This document shows positions 53,007 to 61,166 of a stretch of 64,000 nt of DNA, in pieces. The notes under the pieces are model-generated. The model saw only the letters and a program-made list of their open reading frames with translations. It had not been told where the DNA came from and made no database searches. Each line of letters opens with the position of its first letter. The stretch's first letter is position 1. The stretch spans positions 1 through 64,000 of the forward strand of contig CAXBES010000001.1 of assembly GCA_963974915.1 (NCBI GenBank), in the 5' to 3' direction. A program made the position numbers and the translations under genes. This DNA comes from CAXBES01 sp963974915 (lineage in GTDB: Bacteria > Bacteroidota > Bacteroidia > Flavobacteriales > Flavobacteriaceae).

Positions 53007-53945
53007 ATGAAAGAACTAAGTGTAAATCACTTATTGGGAATTAAATACATAACCGAAGATGATATTCAACTCATCTTCGAAACAGCAGATCACTTTAAAG
53101 AGGTGATCAATAGGCCGATCAAGAAGGTGCCTTCACTACGTGATATTACGATCGCAAACCTGTTTTTTGAGAATAGTACAAGAACCAGACTTTCCTTCGA
53201 ATTGGCAGAAAAACGTCTCTCTGCAGATGTTATCAACTTTTCGGCAGCGTCTTCTTCAGTAAAAAAAGGTGAGACTCTCATCGATACAGTGAACAACATC
53301 CTGTCCATGAAGGTGGATATGGTAGTTATGCGACATCCAAATCCCGGTGCAGGAATATTTTTGTCTAAGCATATAAATGCGAGTATAGTGAACGCAGGTG
53401 ACGGAGCTCACGAACATCCAACTCAGGCATTGTTAGATTGTTATTCCATCCGTGAAAAACTAGGCGATGTAGCAGGAAAAAAGGTGGTGATCGTAGGAGA
53501 TATACTTCATTCGAGAGTGGCACTGTCAAATATTTTTGCGCTTCAGAAACTTGGAGCAGAAGTTAAAGTGTGCGGACCTAAAACACTTATACCTAAATAT
53601 ATAGAGAATATTGGTGTGTCGTTCGAACCAAATCTTCGCAACGCGTTAGACTGGTGTGACGTAGCTAATATGTTGCGGATTCAGAATGAGCGAATGGACA
53701 TTAGCTATTTTCCAACTACGAGAGAATATACGCAACAATTCGGTGTTAATAAAGCTCTACTGAACTCATTAGATAAAGAAATTGTAGTGATGCACCCCGG
53801 CCCCATAAACCGGGGAGTAGAGATCACGAGCGATGTAGCCGACAGTAAACAAGCTATAATTCTGGATCAGGTGCAAAATGGAGTGGCAGTTCGTATGGCT
53901 GTTTTATACTTGCTAGCTTCTAAAATTCAACATAATGAAGATTGA
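53007..53945 (+). CDS. pyrB: Aspartate carbamoyltransferase catalytic subunit
   Basis: The 312-residue protein has the carbamoyl-phosphate site FFENSTRTRLSFE, the active-site HPTQALLD segment and the C-terminal MHPGPINRGVEI. It joins carbamoyl phosphate and aspartate in pyrimidine synthesis. No pyrI is present in the window, so it may work as an unregulated trimer. Its end overlaps the next gene by 11 bases. Confidence 0.95.
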   Translation: MKELSVNHLLGIKYITEDDIQLIFETADHFKEVINRPIKKVPSLRDITIANLFFENSTRTRLSFELAEKRLSADVINFSAASSSVKKGETLIDTVNNILSMKVDMVVMRHPNPGAGIFLSKHINASIVNAGDGAHEHPTQALLDCYSIREKLGDVAGKKVVIVGDILHSRVALSNIFALQKLGAEVKVCGPKTLIPKYIENIGVSFEPNLRNALDWCDVANMLRIQNERMDISYFPTTREYTQQFGVNKALLNSLDKEIVVMHPGPINRGVEITSDVADSKQAIILDQVQNGVAVRMAVLYLLASKIQHNED

Positions 53946-54270
53946 TAAACACAACAATTATACTGTTCTCGCAGACGAGCGCGATGATGTAGCCGATTTT
54001 GCCGGGTATCTTGAGTATATAGTTCCAAAACACTATGAAAAACAAAATTTGGTTGTTGATCTCTTAAAGTATGAGTCGCTACAGCTTACTGAACTATTAC
54101 TATTTTTAAAGATCTCAACCTATCACAGGGCTACAAAACATTCGTTTGTGATTGTAAATAACGCCATCAATCCTGACGACATACCTATGGAAATGGTGGT
54201 AGTGCCTACTTTACAAGAAGCTAAGGATATTATTGAAATGGAAGAAATTGAAAGAGACCTCGGTTTTTAA
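53935..54270 (+). CDS. Small STAS-like protein between pyrB and rnz
   Basis: The 111-residue protein has an alpha/beta pattern like STAS domains (QNLVVDLLKYESLQLTELLL, then KHSFVIVNNAIN and a C-terminal helix DIIEMEEIERDLG). No phosphorylatable serine motif of anti-sigma antagonists was clear. The start overlaps pyrB by 11 bases and rnz begins 83 bases later. In flavobacteria such a gene commonly precedes rnz. The function is unknown. Confidence 0.7.
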   Translation: MKIDKHNNYTVLADERDDVADFAGYLEYIVPKHYEKQNLVVDLLKYESLQLTELLLFLKISTYHRATKHSFVIVNNAINPDDIPMEMVVVPTLQEAKDIIEMEEIERDLGF

Positions 54271-54353
54271 GCCATAAGCAGTACGCATCCTTCAATGTTG
54301 CAATACCTAAAGCATAACGCTTAAAGCCTAATCCAAAATTTAGTATAAAATTT

Positions 54354-55259
54354 ATGAAACTAACAATCCTTGGCTGTCACTCTGCCACCCCTCGTTGGGA
54401 CGCCCATCCAACGGCGCAGGTTTTAGAGATACAAGGACATTTATTCTTACTAGATTGTGGAGAAGGTACACAGGTACAACTAAGGCGTAGAAAAGTTAAG
54501 TTTTCGAGGATCAAGCATGTTTTTATTTCACACTTGCACGGAGATCATTTCTTTGGTCTAATTGGTTTGATCTCGACTTTTAGACTACTGGGGCGAGAAG
54601 CCGAATTACATATCTACGGCCCTATGGGTATAAAAGAGGCTATAACACTGCAATTGAAACTGGGAAAATCCTGGACCAATTATCCGCTGTTCTTTCATGA
54701 ATTAAAAAGCACAGAATCCCGACTTATTTTCGAAGACGATAAAGTAACGGTACATACCATCCCTTTGCGACATAGAGTTTATACCAATGGTTTTCTCTTT
54801 ACTGAAAAACCGGGGGAGCGTAAACTCGATATAGAGAAAGCTCGAGATTTAAAAGTGGATTTGAGCTATTATTCTAAGATCAAACAGGGGTACGATGTCG
54901 TTTCAGAAGAAGGAAAAACAATTAAAAACAAAGATATTACGTTCGATCCCGATCCGGTACGCTCGTATGCTTATTGCAGTGATACTGCTTACTACCCAGA
55001 GATAATGCCGCAAATAAAAAACGCAACGGTCTTATATCACGAATCAACTTTCTTAGAATCTCATGCAGATCTTTGCGAACCCACCAAACACAGCACTGCC
55101 AAACAGGCTGCGACCATCGCTAAAGAAGCTCAAGTGGGCACTTTAATTCTGGGGCATTATTCCGGTCGATATGGTGATTTGGAACTCTTTAGAAATGAAG
55201 CTAAAGAAATTTTTGAGAATGTCGAGTTGGCAGAGGATGGAAAGGTATTTGTTTTCTAA
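54354..55259 (+). CDS. rnz: Ribonuclease Z
   Basis: The 301-residue metallo-beta-lactamase-fold protein has the zinc motif FISHLHGDHFFGLIG (about 59-73), further ligands in YCSDTAYY and HSTAKQAA, and LILGHYSGRY near the C-terminus. It trims the 3' end of tRNA precursors. The length is typical of the short form. Confidence 0.94.
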   Translation: MKLTILGCHSATPRWDAHPTAQVLEIQGHLFLLDCGEGTQVQLRRRKVKFSRIKHVFISHLHGDHFFGLIGLISTFRLLGREAELHIYGPMGIKEAITLQLKLGKSWTNYPLFFHELKSTESRLIFEDDKVTVHTIPLRHRVYTNGFLFTEKPGERKLDIEKARDLKVDLSYYSKIKQGYDVVSEEGKTIKNKDITFDPDPVRSYAYCSDTAYYPEIMPQIKNATVLYHESTFLESHADLCEPTKHSTAKQAATIAKEAQVGTLILGHYSGRYGDLELFRNEAKEIFENVELAEDGKVFVF

Positions 55260-55368
55260 AAAATATCGCTGCAAAACTTATATTCGAGATCACAAAAATT
55301 AATACATATTTAATAATTCCCTCTTTATTTCCTTCGCTAAAACTCGTAACTTGCAGTAAAGTTAAGCG

Positions 55369-56013
55369 ATGAAGGACAATCTGCATAAACACCGAAAATC
55401 TTATGAAAAAGGAGAACTTTCAGAAAGTTCTGTGGATGCTAACCCTTATCAGCAGTTTCGGAAATGGTTTTACGAAACACAGGAAACCGGAGGTGTAGAT
55501 GAGGTAAATGCAATGACACTTACCACAATAGATACACATGGGTTTCCGAAGGGACGTGTTGTGCTCTTAAAGAAATACAACGAAAACGGCTTTTATTTTT
55601 ACACCAACTACAATAGTGAAAAAGGGCAGTCTATAACTAAAAATAATAAGGTTTCTCTCTCATTTTTCTGGCCGGCTATGGAACGGCAAGTAATCATAAA
55701 AGGAACAGCAGAAAAAACCTCGAATGCAGATTCTACCAATTATTTCCATTCTCGCCCAAAGGGGAGTCAGTTGGGAGCTTTAGTGTCTAATCAAAGTGAT
55801 AAAATAGAAAGCAGAGAGATTTTAATAGAGCGTCTCAAGCAATTGGAAAAGGAATATGAAGATAAAGAAGTGCCTAAGCCAATAGATTGGGGTGGCTATG
55901 TAGTATCGCCAATTTCGATTGAATTCTGGCAAGGCAGACCTAACCGCTTACACGATAGGATATTATATACATTAGATGGTATAGAATGGAAAATATCCAG
56001 ATTACAACCCTGA
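55369..56013 (+). CDS. pdxH: Pyridoxamine 5'-phosphate oxidase
   Basis: The 214-residue FMN enzyme has the FMN-binding GRVVLLKKYNENGFYFYTN segment and the C-terminal signature ISIEFWQGRPNRLHDR. It makes pyridoxal 5'-phosphate from the amine or alcohol forms, feeding the PLP enzymes seen here (rocD, cysteine desulfurase). It precedes the sixA-like gene by 71 bases. Confidence 0.94.
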   Translation: MKDNLHKHRKSYEKGELSESSVDANPYQQFRKWFYETQETGGVDEVNAMTLTTIDTHGFPKGRVVLLKKYNENGFYFYTNYNSEKGQSITKNNKVSLSFFWPAMERQVIIKGTAEKTSNADSTNYFHSRPKGSQLGALVSNQSDKIESREILIERLKQLEKEYEDKEVPKPIDWGGYVVSPISIEFWQGRPNRLHDRILYTLDGIEWKISRLQP

Positions 56014-56084
56014 AAAAATTATGGAACCGGTAGTAACTATTTACGACAGACTACCAAAGTTAGGTTACAGTAAAAATTTTGACT

Positions 56085-56585
56085 ATGAAAACACTTTATA
56101 TGGTACGACATGCTAAGTCGTCATGGAAACACGATGTGATAGATCATCAAAGGCCTCTAAAAGGTCGGGGAAAGCGAGATGGTAAACTCGTATCCGAATA
56201 CGTAAAAGATGAGGTTACTCCTCCGCAAAAAATAATTAGTAGTGATGCCACGAGAGCACTTACCACAGCTAATTACTTTAAAAGCGCATATAATATAGCC
56301 GATGGAGATTTTAGCACGGACCATGAACTATACGATTTTAGCGGACAAAACGTGATGAAGATCATTAAAGGTATAGATAATTCTTTAGATCGGGTTATGA
56401 TCGTTGGTCATAATCATGCCTTTACCTCAATTGCAAATATGCTGGGAAACAAGTATATTGATAACGTTCCAACCTGCGGCTTCGTGGTGATCGAATTTGA
56501 TGAAGAAAACTGGAGTGATATTTCCACAGGTAGGACGATGAAAATTATATTTCCTAGACACTTAAAGAATAATGACGAAAACTGA
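56085..56585 (+). CDS. SixA-type histidine phosphatase
   Basis: The ATG at 56085 was taken as start; a TTG two codons upstream (56079) is in frame. The 166-residue protein of the histidine phosphatase superfamily has the catalytic MVRHAKSSWKH (R8, H9) and VMIVGHNHAFTSIANML with the second histidine. SixA removes phosphate from phosphohistidine in some proteins. It overlaps ppk1 by 14 bases, placing it in a polyphosphate operon, so its substrate may be linked to phosphate handling. Confidence 0.88.
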   Translation: MKTLYMVRHAKSSWKHDVIDHQRPLKGRGKRDGKLVSEYVKDEVTPPQKIISSDATRALTTANYFKSAYNIADGDFSTDHELYDFSGQNVMKIIKGIDNSLDRVMIVGHNHAFTSIANMLGNKYIDNVPTCGFVVIEFDEENWSDISTGRTMKIIFPRHLKNNDEN

Positions 56586-58662
56586 ATTACAACATAAATC
56601 CGATAATATATACAGAAACAGGGAGTTAAGTTGGCTTCAGTTTAATGCACGGGTACTTCAGGAAGCCGAAGATCCCACGGTGCCTCTTATTGAACGATTG
56701 CGATTTTTAGGAATATTCTCCAACAATCTCGATGAGTTTTTCAAGGTGCGATATGCCGCAATAAAGCGTATTGTAGATGCCGGAAAAGGCGGAAGAAGTC
56801 ATTTAGGAGGAATTTCGGCTCAGGAATTGCTCGAAGAGATCACTCAAACCGTGATCGAACAGCAAAAAACCAGTCTTCGAATTTTAAAAACCATCGAACA
56901 AAAACTTCAGAAGGAAAATATCTTCATGATCGATGAAACCGAGATATCCGAATCTCAAAGTGCCTTCATCGCAGATTATTTTATCCGGAAGGTAAGTCCG
57001 GCGCTAGTAACCATCATGATCGGTGAATTAGAGCAATTCCCTTCTCTTAAAGATAGTGCAGCCTATTTAGCGGTAAAAATGGTGATGTCTTCGGAAGACA
57101 ACGTATTCGAAACCAAGAATAACTATGCACTAATAGAAATTCCGAAGAATGTAGATCGCTTTGTCGTGCTCCCTTCCGAAGGAAATAAAAAATACATCAT
57201 TATCCTCGATGACCTTATTCGTCATTGCCTTGGAAATATTTTCAGCATTTTTAAGTACGACCGTATTTCGGCACATATGATAAAAATAACCCGTGATGCC
57301 GAACTGGATATTGATAGTGACCTTAGTAAGAGTTTTATCGATAAGATCTCCAAAAGTGTAAAGAATAGAAGTGCGGGAGATCCCGTTAGGTTTGTTTACG
57401 ATAAGAGCATCGATAAAACCACGCTAAAGTTTTTAATGAATAAAATGGGAATCGATACCACAGATAGTATCATTCCCGGAGGACGATATCACAACAGAAG
57501 AGATTATATGGGCTTCCCAAGTTTGGGTAGAACAGATCTACTTTACGAATCTAAGCCTCCGTTGCCCATACCGGGATTGAGCTTGCAGGGGAGTTTGCTT
57601 GATAAGATCGCGGAAAAGGATTATTTATTGCATGCACCTTACCAAACCTTCTCATACGTTGTAAAATTTTTAAGAGAAGCTGCCTTAGATCCAAATGTGA
57701 GGTCCATTAAAATTACCATCTATCGTTTGGCACAAGTATCTCATATCGCCAGTTCGCTAATTAACGCTACTAAAAACGGTAAAGATGTAACCGTGCAAAT
57801 CGAACTTCAGGCACGATTCGATGAAGAGGCAAATATTAGTTATGCCGAGCAAATGCAAAGTGAAGGTGTTAAATTAATATTTGGTGTTTCAGGATTAAAA
57901 GTACATTGTAAAGCCTGTGTTATTGAGCGAATTGAAAATGAACGACTAAAAAGGTATGCTTTTGTGAGTACCGGGAATTTTAACGAATCTACGGCTAGAA
58001 TATATACAGACTATACGTTATTCACCTCCAATCAGAAGCTTTGTAAAGAGATAAATAAGGTATTCGATTTCTTTGAAGTAAACTATAAAATTAAAAAATA
58101 CAGACACTTAATAGTTTCTCCTCATTATACGCGAAATGCGATCTACAGTTTAATTGAGAAAGAAGTTCAGAATAAAAAAGCAGGAATTAGTGCAGGAATC
58201 AAATTAAAACTCAACAGTTTATCAGATTTTAAAATGATAGACAGGCTCTACCATGCGAGTAGGGAAGGTGTTCCTATAAAACTGATAATTAGAGGAATTT
58301 GTTGTCTTATTCCGGGTGTTCCCGGCATGAGTGAGAATATTGAAGTAATAAGTATCGTCGATAAATTTTTAGAACATCCACGTTTGTTTATTTTTGAAAA
58401 CGGAGGGAACCAAAAGGTGTATATTTCTTCTGCAGATTTTATGGGAAGAAACCTTGATAACAGGGTAGAAATTACATGTCCTATCTACGATAAAGAGATC
58501 AAAAAAGAGATTCTTGATACTTTCGAGATCTGCTGGAGCGATACTGAAAAGGCACGGGTTATTTCTGAAAAGAACGATAACGCCTATAGAAAGTCCAATG
58601 GCGGACCAAAGATCAGGTCTCAGTTCGAGTTGTACAATTACTATTTAAATAAACTGAAATAA
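56572..58662 (+). CDS. ppk1: Polyphosphate kinase 1
   Basis: The 696-residue enzyme has the N-terminal helical domain (NRELSWLQFNARVLQEA), the head domain and two phospholipase-D-like C-terminal domains. The autophosphorylated histidine is H445 in LKVHCKACVIER, and FVSTGNFNESTARIYTDYTLFT is the nearby active-site block. It polymerises the ATP gamma-phosphate into polyphosphate at the membrane. It overlaps the sixA-like gene and is followed by ppx after five bases. Confidence 0.95.
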   Translation: MTKTELQHKSDNIYRNRELSWLQFNARVLQEAEDPTVPLIERLRFLGIFSNNLDEFFKVRYAAIKRIVDAGKGGRSHLGGISAQELLEEITQTVIEQQKTSLRILKTIEQKLQKENIFMIDETEISESQSAFIADYFIRKVSPALVTIMIGELEQFPSLKDSAAYLAVKMVMSSEDNVFETKNNYALIEIPKNVDRFVVLPSEGNKKYIIILDDLIRHCLGNIFSIFKYDRISAHMIKITRDAELDIDSDLSKSFIDKISKSVKNRSAGDPVRFVYDKSIDKTTLKFLMNKMGIDTTDSIIPGGRYHNRRDYMGFPSLGRTDLLYESKPPLPIPGLSLQGSLLDKIAEKDYLLHAPYQTFSYVVKFLREAALDPNVRSIKITIYRLAQVSHIASSLINATKNGKDVTVQIELQARFDEEANISYAEQMQSEGVKLIFGVSGLKVHCKACVIERIENERLKRYAFVSTGNFNESTARIYTDYTLFTSNQKLCKEINKVFDFFEVNYKIKKYRHLIVSPHYTRNAIYSLIEKEVQNKKAGISAGIKLKLNSLSDFKMIDRLYHASREGVPIKLIIRGICCLIPGVPGMSENIEVISIVDKFLEHPRLFIFENGGNQKVYISSADFMGRNLDNRVEITCPIYDKEIKKEILDTFEICWSDTEKARVISEKNDNAYRKSNGGPKIRSQFELYNYYLNKLK

Positions 58663-58667
58663 TTAAT

Positions 58668-59567
58668 TTGTTAAACATTGAAAAATACGGTGCAGTCGAT
58701 ATTGGTTCAAATGCCATTCGCTTATTGATTGCTACTGTGGTAGAGCAACAAGGAAAAGATACCATCTTTAAGAAAACATCGTTGGTGCGTGTCCCAATAA
58801 GATTGGGAGCCGACGTTTTCTTAACAGGAAAGATCTCAGAAGGCAACGCCTCGAGGATGATAGATGCCATGAATGCCTTTCAGCTGCTTATGAAAACCCA
58901 TAACATTACACGCTTTAAAGCCTGTGCAACCTCGGCAATGCGTGAAGCATCCAACGGACAAGAAATTGCGAATAGGGTAAAAGAGGCCTCCGGACTTACC
59001 ATAAATATTATTGATGGTAATGATGAAGCGGCGATCATCGCGTCTACCGATCTTAAATCCTTGATTCAGGATGATAAAGTTTTTCTTTATGTGGATGTAG
59101 GGGGTGGAAGTACAGAATTTACCGTTTTTGCAAATGGTATTACCGTAGCTTCCCGTTCTTTTAAATTGGGAACGGTGCGATTAATAAACGATATGGTTGA
59201 AGATTCTATGTGGAACCAGGTTCAGGACTGGATAAAACAAAACACTAAGCAATATCGAAAAGTGTATATGATAGGTTCCGGCGGAAATATCAACAGCATT
59301 TTTAAGAATAGCGGTGTAAAAATAGGCAAACCCCTTAGTTATTTCTACCTAACTTCTTTTTTTGAATTAATAAAATCGTATTCATACGAAGAGCGAATTA
59401 CCGAATTGAACATGAACCCGGATAGGGCAGATGTAATTATTCCGGCAACCAGAATTTACCTTTCAGCTATGAAGTGGAGTGGCGCTAAAAGCGTTTACGT
59501 ACCTAAAATAGGACTTTCAGACGGGATCATTAAAAGCTTGTATAACGAGAAAGTTGAAATATTATAA
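58668..59567 (+). CDS. Ppx/GppA family exopolyphosphatase
   Basis: The 299-residue protein has the ASKHA fold with the phosphate loops VDIGSNAIRLLIATV and YVDVGGGSTEFTVF, the C-terminal part ending VYVPKIGLSDGIIKSL. It degrades polyphosphate or pppGpp. The only suitable start is TTG at 58668; the next ATG would remove the first phosphate loop. It is five bases downstream of ppk1, so synthesis and breakdown of polyphosphate are encoded together. Confidence 0.9.
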   Translation: MLNIEKYGAVDIGSNAIRLLIATVVEQQGKDTIFKKTSLVRVPIRLGADVFLTGKISEGNASRMIDAMNAFQLLMKTHNITRFKACATSAMREASNGQEIANRVKEASGLTINIIDGNDEAAIIASTDLKSLIQDDKVFLYVDVGGGSTEFTVFANGITVASRSFKLGTVRLINDMVEDSMWNQVQDWIKQNTKQYRKVYMIGSGGNINSIFKNSGVKIGKPLSYFYLTSFFELIKSYSYEERITELNMNPDRADVIIPATRIYLSAMKWSGAKSVYVPKIGLSDGIIKSLYNEKVEIL

Positions 59568-59569
59568 AT

Positions 59570-59923
59570 TTAATCTTCTGACTTAAGATAGATTTCTTTA
59601 ATGTAATCCGAAATCTCGGTGTTCTCAATAATTAACTTCTTTCTAATTTCTTTTCTTTCATTATATTTTTTATTTAACAACTCATATATCATATCAATTC
59701 CGATTAATATAAGAATTACGATATTAAGAACTATAAATTCATAGAATAACTGAGTGTCTTTATCTAGTGAAAAATTTATAAATTCGTCAAAATCATAGTC
59801 TAATTTTATGCTATAAGATAATATTAATGCCATATAGAGAGGCAAAACAATGAAAACCTTGAGTTTCGAAGGAGAAATATCTTTAGAGAATATCGCCCCA
59901 ATTTTCTTAAAAAAATTTATCAT
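59570..59923 (-). CDS. Small membrane protein, module gene 2
   Basis: The 117-residue protein has two predicted membrane helices (about 23-40 and 62-82) and a charged C-terminal tail. I recognise no family. Its start overlaps the stop of the upstream gene by four bases (ATGA), so the two are a translationally coupled pair. Its codons are richer in A and T than those of its neighbours, which suggests recent gain. It ends two bases from the convergent ppx gene. Confidence 0.65.
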   Translation of the reverse strand: MINFFKKIGAIFSKDISPSKLKVFIVLPLYMALILSYSIKLDYDFDEFINFSLDKDTQLFYEFIVLNIVILILIGIDMIYELLNKKYNERKEIRKKLIIENTEISDYIKEIYLKSED

Positions 59924-60525
59924 TCTTTAACAGTTATATTATCGTTTGATACAGTCTTAATTATATTAAATAACAACTCCATATAATTACCGACAAAAGA
60001 TGTATCACTTCTCATATCAATGATTAACATTCGAATCTCTTCGAGTTGCGAGATTAACGATTCACGCAATATTTCATTGGAGAATTTTTCATCAGAAAGC
60101 ACAATATATCTTATTTTTTCAATCTGATATAAAAATTCTTGTTTTTGAGGGAAGGCTTGACTGATAAATTCTTTATTATTTTCAATTCGTTCTTTGATCT
60201 TCTTAAAATTTGCTAAATCTTGATTTGTATAAAACAATGCATCTATTAAATTCTTGCGGATCTGCCACGATTGCAGTTCAATGAGAAATTTTTCTTCCGT
60301 TTTAATAATTCGCTTATGAATAAGGATAAATTTTAATACGATTATGGTTATACTAATAATTAGACAATAAGAAAGCCAATTTGATATTTCATAATAACTT
60401 GATAGAACCTGAACCAGAGTTATAAGGAACATTAGACCTAGTATCCATTCCCAAATTATAACTTTTTGAAGTTTAATTTCTTTATTAATCTTATTTACTA
60501 GTATTAATTGACTTGTTCTTTCCAT
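59920..60525 (-). CDS. Small membrane protein with coiled coil, module gene 1
   Basis: The 201-residue protein has two membrane helices in its first half (about 27-45 and 51-68) and a helical, charged cytoplasmic region (KIKERIENNKEFISQ, LREESLI-like segments). No family was recognised. It is coupled to the next gene by a four-base overlap and lies eight bases downstream of miaE. The AT-rich codon use differs from miaE and dnaX. Confidence 0.65.
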   Translation of the reverse strand: MERTSQLILVNKINKEIKLQKVIIWEWILGLMFLITLVQVLSSYYEISNWLSYCLIISITIIVLKFILIHKRIIKTEEKFLIELQSWQIRKNLIDALFYTNQDLANFKKIKERIENNKEFISQAFPQKQEFLYQIEKIRYIVLSDEKFSNEILRESLISQLEEIRMLIIDMRSDTSFVGNYMELLFNIIKTVSNDNITVKE

Positions 60526-60533
60526 ATCTAATC

Positions 60534-61115
60534 TTAACCGTGAATTGTTTCACCGGTGCCCAAATTCTTCATCACTTCTGCTTCAAAAGCCAGTAATTTA
60601 TTCCATTTTTTATCCACTTCCTGTCTATCTCCATATTTTCTGGCAAAACTTAAAAACATAGTATAATGATTAGCTTCACTAACCATTAATTTTCTATAGA
60701 ATTCTGCTAATTCTTTGTCTTCTAACTCTTCACTTAGCAGTCGGAAGCGCTCACAACTTCTCGCTTCAATTAATGCTGCATAAAGTAAGCGATGAACTAA
60801 TTGTGTGGTTCTGCTACCTCCCTTTGGGAAAAATTTTACGATTTGTAGCACATACTCATCTTTACGGTCACGACCTAAGGTCCATCCGTTTGCTATAATT
60901 TTGTCGTGAACCATTTTAAAATGACTTATTTCTTCCTTTACCAGAGCGATCATTTCCTCGATCAATTCGGTATACTCAGGAAAACTTACAATGAGCGAGA
61001 TAGCGGTAGATGCCGCTTTTTGCTCACAATAGGCATGATCTGTCAAGATCTCTTCGATATTTTTTTCTACTATGTTTACCCAGCGTGGATCTGTGGGAAG
61101 TTTTAGGCCTAACAT
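60534..61115 (-). CDS. miaE: tRNA-(ms2io6A37) hydroxylase MiaE
   Basis: The 193-residue ferritin-like di-iron protein has the iron ligands in DHAYCEQKAAST, KEEISHFKMVH, IEARSCERFRLL and MVSEANHYTMFL. MiaE hydroxylates the isopentenyl group on modified A37 of tRNAs that read U-starting codons. The length and the four-helix pattern fit. A miaB or miaA gene was not seen in the window. Confidence 0.9.
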   Translation of the reverse strand: MLGLKLPTDPRWVNIVEKNIEEILTDHAYCEQKAASTAISLIVSFPEYTELIEEMIALVKEEISHFKMVHDKIIANGWTLGRDRKDEYVLQIVKFFPKGGSRTTQLVHRLLYAALIEARSCERFRLLSEELEDKELAEFYRKLMVSEANHYTMFLSFARKYGDRQEVDKKWNKLLAFEAEVMKNLGTGETIHG

Positions 61116-61166
61116 GTTATGAGTTTATGCGTTATTAGTACTATCAGTTTAACAAACTAATAAAGA

